DNA from: Mycolicibacterium flavescens
GTDB lineage: Bacteria; Actinomycetota; Actinomycetes; Mycobacteriales; Mycobacteriaceae
Length of the DNA: 64,000 nt
Assembly: GCA_900637135.1 (NCBI GenBank)
Contig: LR134353.1
Location: 1 to 64,000, forward strand
Direction: 5' to 3'
Below, one piece after another: positions 59,320 through 64,000 of the stretch (positions are counted from its first letter, which is position 1; each line of letters starts with the position of its first letter). The notes beneath the pieces were generated by a model that did no database searches, was not told the DNA's origin, and saw only the letters and a list, made by a program, of their open reading frames with translations. A program made the translations under genes and the position numbers.

Positions 59320-59886
59320 CTAATCACTGTCGGGAACCGTCGCGAACCGACCGTCGTCGAGAGCCTCGCGCAATTCCGCGGAGATCCATCGCAACCCCTC
59401 GGGGTCGCGCGGCAACGTCGTCTGCTCATAACCGACGAAGACGTACACCGCACACTCGGCGAAGAGCTGCGCCTGCCTCTTGTGCTGCAAGATCTCGAAC
59501 GCCGACTCGTACAGGATGTCGAAGCGCTGCTGGTCGACCGCCACCTGTACCTCCTGCACGTGCGGGTCCAGCGCACTCCACACGCGAATGGCGGATTCGG
59601 CGCTGTGCGGCACGTCGAAGGCCGACTCGAACAGGGCGTCGATGCGCCGCCGCGGGTTGGGCTCGGCGCGCACCGCTTCGATCACCCGCACGGTGCGTTC
59701 CTGTGTCCAGTGTGCGAGCAGTTCCCTGGTGTAGGCGGGCCAGTTCGGGAAGTAGTGGTAGAACGAGCCGGTGGTCACACCGAGGCGTTGACAGACCTCC
59801 GCGAGCTTCAGACCTCCGTATCCCAGGTCGGACAGGATCTCGATACCCACGTCGAAGTAACCGTCCCGCGATACGACGCTTCCCAT
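59320..59886 (-). CDS. TetR-family transcriptional regulator
   Basis: The ATG at 59886 (MGSVVSRDGYFDVGIEILSDLGYGGLKLAEVCQRLGVTTGSFYHYF) gives 188 residues with the TetR HTH at about 10-55 and a ligand-binding helical core after it. The longer frame upstream is not TetR-like. The FUSC gene starts 14 bp after its stop, so they are probably co-transcribed and it may sense a FUSC substrate. It is divergent from the next TetR gene, with 127 bp between. Confidence 0.9.
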   Translation of the reverse strand: MGSVVSRDGYFDVGIEILSDLGYGGLKLAEVCQRLGVTTGSFYHYFPNWPAYTRELLAHWTQERTVRVIEAVRAEPNPRRRIDALFESAFDVPHSAESAIRVWSALDPHVQEVQVAVDQQRFDILYESAFEILQHKRQAQLFAECAVYVFVGYEQTTLPRDPEGLRWISAELREALDDGRFATVPDSD

Positions 59887-60013
59887 TACGTGGACATTAG
59901 TTCTAAGCCGGGCCGATTCTCTACGTTGTATTTCCGACCGCAAAGTCCGCAATTTGCTGATAAAAGGCTGGTCGGAGCCACTGGCGAAGCGGACGTCTGA
60001 AGAGGTAAGTGAC

Positions 60014-60667
60014 GTGTGGCACAATTTGACCGTGCCGCATACGGCGAGTAGAGGTCCGGGTCGTCCCCCCGCAGCGAAGGCTGCCGAGACGCGTGAGCGC
60101 ATCATAGGAGCCGCGCGCGAGGTTTTCAGCGAACTCGGATACGATGCCGCGACCTTCCAGGCGATCGCCATTCGCGCGGATCTGACCCGCCCCGCGATCA
60201 ACCACTATTTCGCCAATAAGCAGGTTTTATGGCGTGAAGTCGTGCAGCAGACCAACGCCGCGATAGTCAACGCGGGGAAAGCGCGTGCGCAAGACGAAAC
60301 CAAACTGCTCGCCAGATTGTCGGCGTACTTCACGGCGGCGATGCAGGCCGATTCCGAAGATCGTTCGGCAGCAGCATTTTTGGTGACGTCGGTACTCGAG
60401 GCTCAGCGCCATCCGGAGCTCAGCGACGAGGAGCACGACTCACTCAAGCACTCCCGCGAGTTCGTGGCCTGGGCGGTCAACGACGCGATCGCACGCGGCG
60501 AGCTCACCACCGACACCGAGGTCGACTCGCTGGTCGAGATGTTGGTCGCGGTGATGTGGGGGATGGGCTTCTACGCCGGCTTCGTCGGCAGCCACGAAGA
60601 GCTCAAAGCGGTGGTGCGCCAGTTCGAGCTGCTGATGTCCAACAACCTCTGGCGTCTGCAATCCTGA
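60014..60667 (+). CDS. TetR-family transcriptional regulator (Rv0144-like)
   Basis: The GTG at 60014 follows AGGTAAG and gives 217 residues (VWHNLTVPHTASRGPGRPPAAKAAETRERII). The HTH spans about 25-70 (AREVFSELGYDAATFQAIAIRADLTRPAINHYFANKQVLW), followed by the C-terminal domain. An earlier ATG at 59954 is open but poorly supported. It precedes the methyltransferase, the same order as Rv0144 to Rv0146-0148 in M. tuberculosis. An effector is not known. Confidence 0.88.
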   Translation: MWHNLTVPHTASRGPGRPPAAKAAETRERIIGAAREVFSELGYDAATFQAIAIRADLTRPAINHYFANKQVLWREVVQQTNAAIVNAGKARAQDETKLLARLSAYFTAAMQADSEDRSAAAFLVTSVLEAQRHPELSDEEHDSLKHSREFVAWAVNDAIARGELTTDTEVDSLVEMLVAVMWGMGFYAGFVGSHEELKAVVRQFELLMSNNLWRLQS

Positions 60668-61657
<990 letters not shown>

Positions 61658-61685
61658 TCTACCGCGCGTCGGGCACCGAAGCCCC

Positions 61686-61746
61686 GCGAGCGACCGCGTT
61701 CGTACGCTGAATCGCGGCGCGTCGACGGGCAAACGCGGTCGCTCGC
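61686..61746. terminator. Inverted repeat after the methyltransferase gene
   Basis: Perfect 15-base arms (61686-61700 / 61732-61746) enclose 31 bases. It starts 28 bp after the methyltransferase stop. It may be a terminator or part of a dispersed intergenic repeat. Confidence 0.45.
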
Positions 61747-61752
61747 CGGCTA

Positions 61753-61790
61753 GCGCGAGGGCTCACGGCCCGCATGCGCGAGGGCTCACG
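61753..61790. repeat. Direct 15-bp repeat
   Basis: GCGCGAGGGCTCACG occurs at 61753-61767 and 61776-61790, 23 bp apart, upstream of the aldehyde dehydrogenase. It may be a regulator site or a chance local duplication. Confidence 0.55.
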
Positions 61791-61870
61791 CGGAAAAGGC
61801 GCGAGGCCTTCTGGGCGGTTCAACCGGTTGGTTAGGATCGGGGCATTCCTCGGGTCAGGAAGGACTCCCC

Positions 61871-63271
61871 ATGACCGCCGATATCGCCACTCCGGCGCAA
61901 GCCACCGAAGACATCCCCAGCATCGTGCGTCGCCTGCGCGAGACCTTCAAAACCGGCCGCACGAGGGACATCGAGTGGCGCATAAGGCAGCTCAAGGCGA
62001 TCGAACGCCTCGCCGTCGAGAACGAGGAGGCCATCGCCGCCGCGCTCGAACAGGATCTGGGGCGCAACCGTTTCGAGGCGTGGCTGGCCGACATCGCGAG
62101 CACCGCCGGTGAGGCCAAGGACGCCGCCAAGAACGTCAAGAAGTGGACCAAGCGCCGCTATCGGCTGCTCGAGATGTCGCAGCTGCCGGGCCGGGGCTGG
62201 GTCGAATACGAACCGTTCGGCACGGTGCTGGTCATCGGCGCGTGGAACTTCCCGTTCGTGCTGACGCTCGGCCCGGCGATCGGGGCGATCGCGGCGGGCA
62301 ACACCGTGGTCCTCAAGCCCTCGGAAGTCTGTCCGGCGTCGTCGGCGCTGATGGCCGAACTGGTGCCGCGCTACCTCGACTCCGACGCGATCGCGGTGGT
62401 CGAGGGCGACGGCTCGGTCAGCCAGGAGCTCATCGCGCAGGGCTTCGACCACATCTGCTTCACCGGCGGCACCGAGATCGGCCGCAAGGTCTACGAAGGC
62501 GCCGCACCGCATCTGACGCCGGTCACGCTCGAACTCGGCGGGAAGAGCCCGGTGATCGTCTCCGCCGATGCCGACATCGATGTCGCGGCCAAGCGCATCG
62601 CGTGGACGAAGCTGATCAACTCCGGGCAGATCTGCATCGCGCCCGACTATGTGCTCGCCGACGCGAAGATCCGCGACAAGCTGGTCGACAAGATCAAAGA
62701 GGCGGTGACGACGTTCGAGTCGGAGAACCCCGGCGGCAAACGCATCGTCAACGAACGCCACTTCGGGCGGCTGACCGACGCGTTGGCCGCGACCAAGGGT
62801 GAGGTGGTCGTCGGCGGTGGTTCGGACGCGTCGAAGATCAGCATCCAGCCGACCGTCGTCGTCGACCCCGACCCGGCCGAACCGTTGATGACCGACGAGA
62901 TCTTCGGCCCGATCCTGCCCGTCGTGACGGTCCAATCACTCGACGACGCAATCAGTTTCGTCAATTCGCGGCCGAAGCCGCTGGCGGCCTACCTGTTCAC
63001 CAAGACGAAGAGCATCAGGGAACGGGTGATCAAGGAGGTGCCGGCCGGCGGGATGGTGGTCAACCACCTGCTGTTCCACTTCGCCACCAACAAGCTGCCG
63101 TTCGGCGGCGTCGGGCCCTCGGGCATGGGCGCCTACCACGGCCGCTACGGCTTCGAGCAGTTCAGTCACAAGAAGACCGTGATGACCAAACCGACCCGAC
63201 CCGATGTCGGCGCGTTCATCTATCCCCCGTATACAGAGAAGGCGCTGAAGCTCGCCAAACGCCTGTTTTAG
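61871..63271 (+). CDS. Aldehyde dehydrogenase (Rv0147-like)
   Basis: The 466-residue NAD(P)-dependent aldehyde dehydrogenase resembles the fatty-aldehyde (class 3) type. Motifs: cofactor-site GTVLVIGAWNFPFVLTLGPAIGAIAAGN, FTGGTEIGRKVYEGAA, Glu in VTLELGGKSPVI, catalytic Cys in INSGQICIAPDY, and LMTDEIFGPILPV. The C-terminus is hydrophobic with lysines (ALKLAKRLF). It lies before the short-chain dehydrogenase, as in M. tuberculosis Rv0147-Rv0148. Confidence 0.93.
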   Translation: MTADIATPAQATEDIPSIVRRLRETFKTGRTRDIEWRIRQLKAIERLAVENEEAIAAALEQDLGRNRFEAWLADIASTAGEAKDAAKNVKKWTKRRYRLLEMSQLPGRGWVEYEPFGTVLVIGAWNFPFVLTLGPAIGAIAAGNTVVLKPSEVCPASSALMAELVPRYLDSDAIAVVEGDGSVSQELIAQGFDHICFTGGTEIGRKVYEGAAPHLTPVTLELGGKSPVIVSADADIDVAAKRIAWTKLINSGQICIAPDYVLADAKIRDKLVDKIKEAVTTFESENPGGKRIVNERHFGRLTDALAATKGEVVVGGGSDASKISIQPTVVVDPDPAEPLMTDEIFGPILPVVTVQSLDDAISFVNSRPKPLAAYLFTKTKSIRERVIKEVPAGGMVVNHLLFHFATNKLPFGGVGPSGMGAYHGRYGFEQFSHKKTVMTKPTRPDVGAFIYPPYTEKALKLAKRLF

Positions 63272-63323
63272 CGATTCGGGTGTAGTTGGTGGCGGCCAGC
63301 GCAACCAACTACACCGAAATCGC
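63271..63323. terminator. Near-perfect 20-bp inverted repeat after the aldehyde dehydrogenase
   Basis: Arms 63271-63290 and 63304-63323 pair with two mismatches around 13 bases. It starts at the last base of the stop codon. It could act as a terminator, an operator or a dispersed intergenic element. Confidence 0.55.
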
Positions 63324-63346
63324 GGCGGAATGTGGAAAGGAACCCC

Positions 63347-64000
63347 ATGCCAGGAGTGCAGGATCGCGTCGTCGTCGTCACCGGGGCCGGAGGCGGACTC
63401 GGACGCGAATACGCGTTGACGCTCGCCAAAGAGGGCGCCAGCGTCGTCGTCAACGACCTCGGCGGTGCCCGAGACGGCACCGGCGCCGGCCAGAACATGG
63501 CCGACCAGGTCGTCCAGGAGATCAAGGACGCCGGTGGCCGCGCGGTCGCCAACTACGACTCGGTCGCCGAGCCCGAGGGCGCCGAGAACATCATCAAGAC
63601 CGCGCTCGGCGAGTTCGGCAAGGTCGACGGTGTGGTTTCCAACGCGGGCATCCTGCGCGACGGCACATTCCACAAGATGGAGTTCGCCAACTGGGACGCC
63701 GTGCTCAAGGTGCACCTGTACGGCGGCTACAACGTGATCCGCGCCGCATGGCCGCACTTCCGGGAGAACGGCTTCGGGCGGGTCGTGGTCGCCACCTCGA
63801 CCAGCGGTCTGTTCGGAAACTTCGGCCAGGCCAACTACGGCGCCGCCAAGCTCGGCCTCGTCGGCCTGATCAACACGCTGGCCCAGGAGGGCGCGAAGTA
63901 CAACATCAAGGCCAACGCCGTCGCCCCGATCGCGGCGACCCGGATGACGCAGGACATCCTGCCGCCGGAGGTCTTCGAGAAGCTGACGCCGGAATACGTT
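63347..64000 (+). CDS. Short-chain dehydrogenase/reductase, truncated by window end (Rv0148-like)
   Basis: The ATG at 63347 follows GGAAAGG; 218 codons are in the window with no stop. The N-terminal Rossmann motif VTGAGGGLGREYALTLAKEGASVVVNDLGG resembles peroxisomal multifunctional-enzyme (hydroxyacyl-CoA dehydrogenase) proteins. VSNAGILRDGTFHKM and catalytic Ser, Tyr and Lys (TSGLFGNFGQANYGAAKLGL) are in place. The order after an aldehyde dehydrogenase equals Rv0148. Confidence 0.92.
   Translation, partial: MPGVQDRVVVVTGAGGGLGREYALTLAKEGASVVVNDLGGARDGTGAGQNMADQVVQEIKDAGGRAVANYDSVAEPEGAENIIKTALGEFGKVDGVVSNAGILRDGTFHKMEFANWDAVLKVHLYGGYNVIRAAWPHFRENGFGRVVVATSTSGLFGNFGQANYGAAKLGLVGLINTLAQEGAKYNIKANAVAPIAATRMTQDILPPEVFEKLTPEYV

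Noticed and set aside
59897..59906. TTAG-TT-CTAA as a TetR operator
   Set aside because: Only four-base arms; too short to call without further evidence, though it lies in the divergent TetR gap.

Overview
The window begins exactly at the first base of dnaA and reads as the origin-proximal start of a rapidly growing mycobacterial (Mycolicibacterium-type) chromosome. Support: high GC, GTG/TTG starts, the dnaA-oriC-dnaN-gnd-recF-dciA-gyrB-gyrA order, the cwsA/crgA/pknB-to-fhaA division cluster, WhiB and PE/PPE proteins, and a complete ESX-1 core with EccA-D, PE35/PPE68 and EsxB/EsxA. gnd between dnaN and recF is, as I recall, the M. smegmatis-like arrangement and is not found in M. tuberculosis at that place.

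1-13 kb: replication and topology. dnaA, a 551-bp oriC spacer with DnaA boxes, dnaN, gnd, recF, dciA (DUF721 helicase-loader family), gyrB and gyrA. gyrA is split in frame by a 421-residue intein placed directly after the DNA-cleaving tyrosine. A DUF3566 membrane protein follows.

13-27 kb: tRNA-Ile and tRNA-Ala with a 42-residue microprotein between them that runs into the tRNA-Ala gene, then cwsA, ppiA, a PH-domain protein, crgA, a DUF881 protein and trpG/pabA. The minus-strand operon fhaA-fhaB-pstP-rodA-pbpA-pknA-pknB follows (Ser/Thr phospho-signalling and septal/lateral peptidoglycan synthesis), then tRNA-Leu.

27-35 kb: mixed accessory and housekeeping genes: a lipoprotein, two deazaflavin/flavin oxidoreductases, a ferritin-like helical protein, a thioesterase, a GNAT protein, a pirin, an EVE-domain protein and an acyl-CoA carboxylase beta subunit.

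35-52.6 kb: the ESX-1 type VII secretion region. whiB6 and a divergent HTH regulator share a promoter region with a perfect 12-bp inverted repeat. A MinD/ParA-like ATPase is divergent from the main run espF-espG1-espH-eccA1-eccB1-eccCa1-eccCb1-pe35-ppe68-esxB-esxA-espI-eccD1. The block ends at eccD1: eccE1, mycP1 and the espJ/K/L/B genes that complete the M. tuberculosis locus are not in the window.

52.6-64 kb: a DUF427 protein, an acyl-CoA dehydrogenase, a small secreted protein, a pair of small genes each carrying an SOS (LexA) box, a second pirin, a FUSC-family membrane protein, two divergent TetR regulators, and a run matching M. tuberculosis Rv0146-Rv0148 (methyltransferase, aldehyde dehydrogenase, and a short-chain dehydrogenase cut by the window end).

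No insertion sequence, CRISPR array, prophage or rRNA gene was seen. The least ordinary content is the GyrA intein, the shortened ESX-1 cluster with a tryptophan-less EsxB, the whiB6/espF promoter motifs and the SOS-boxed DUF222-like fragment.
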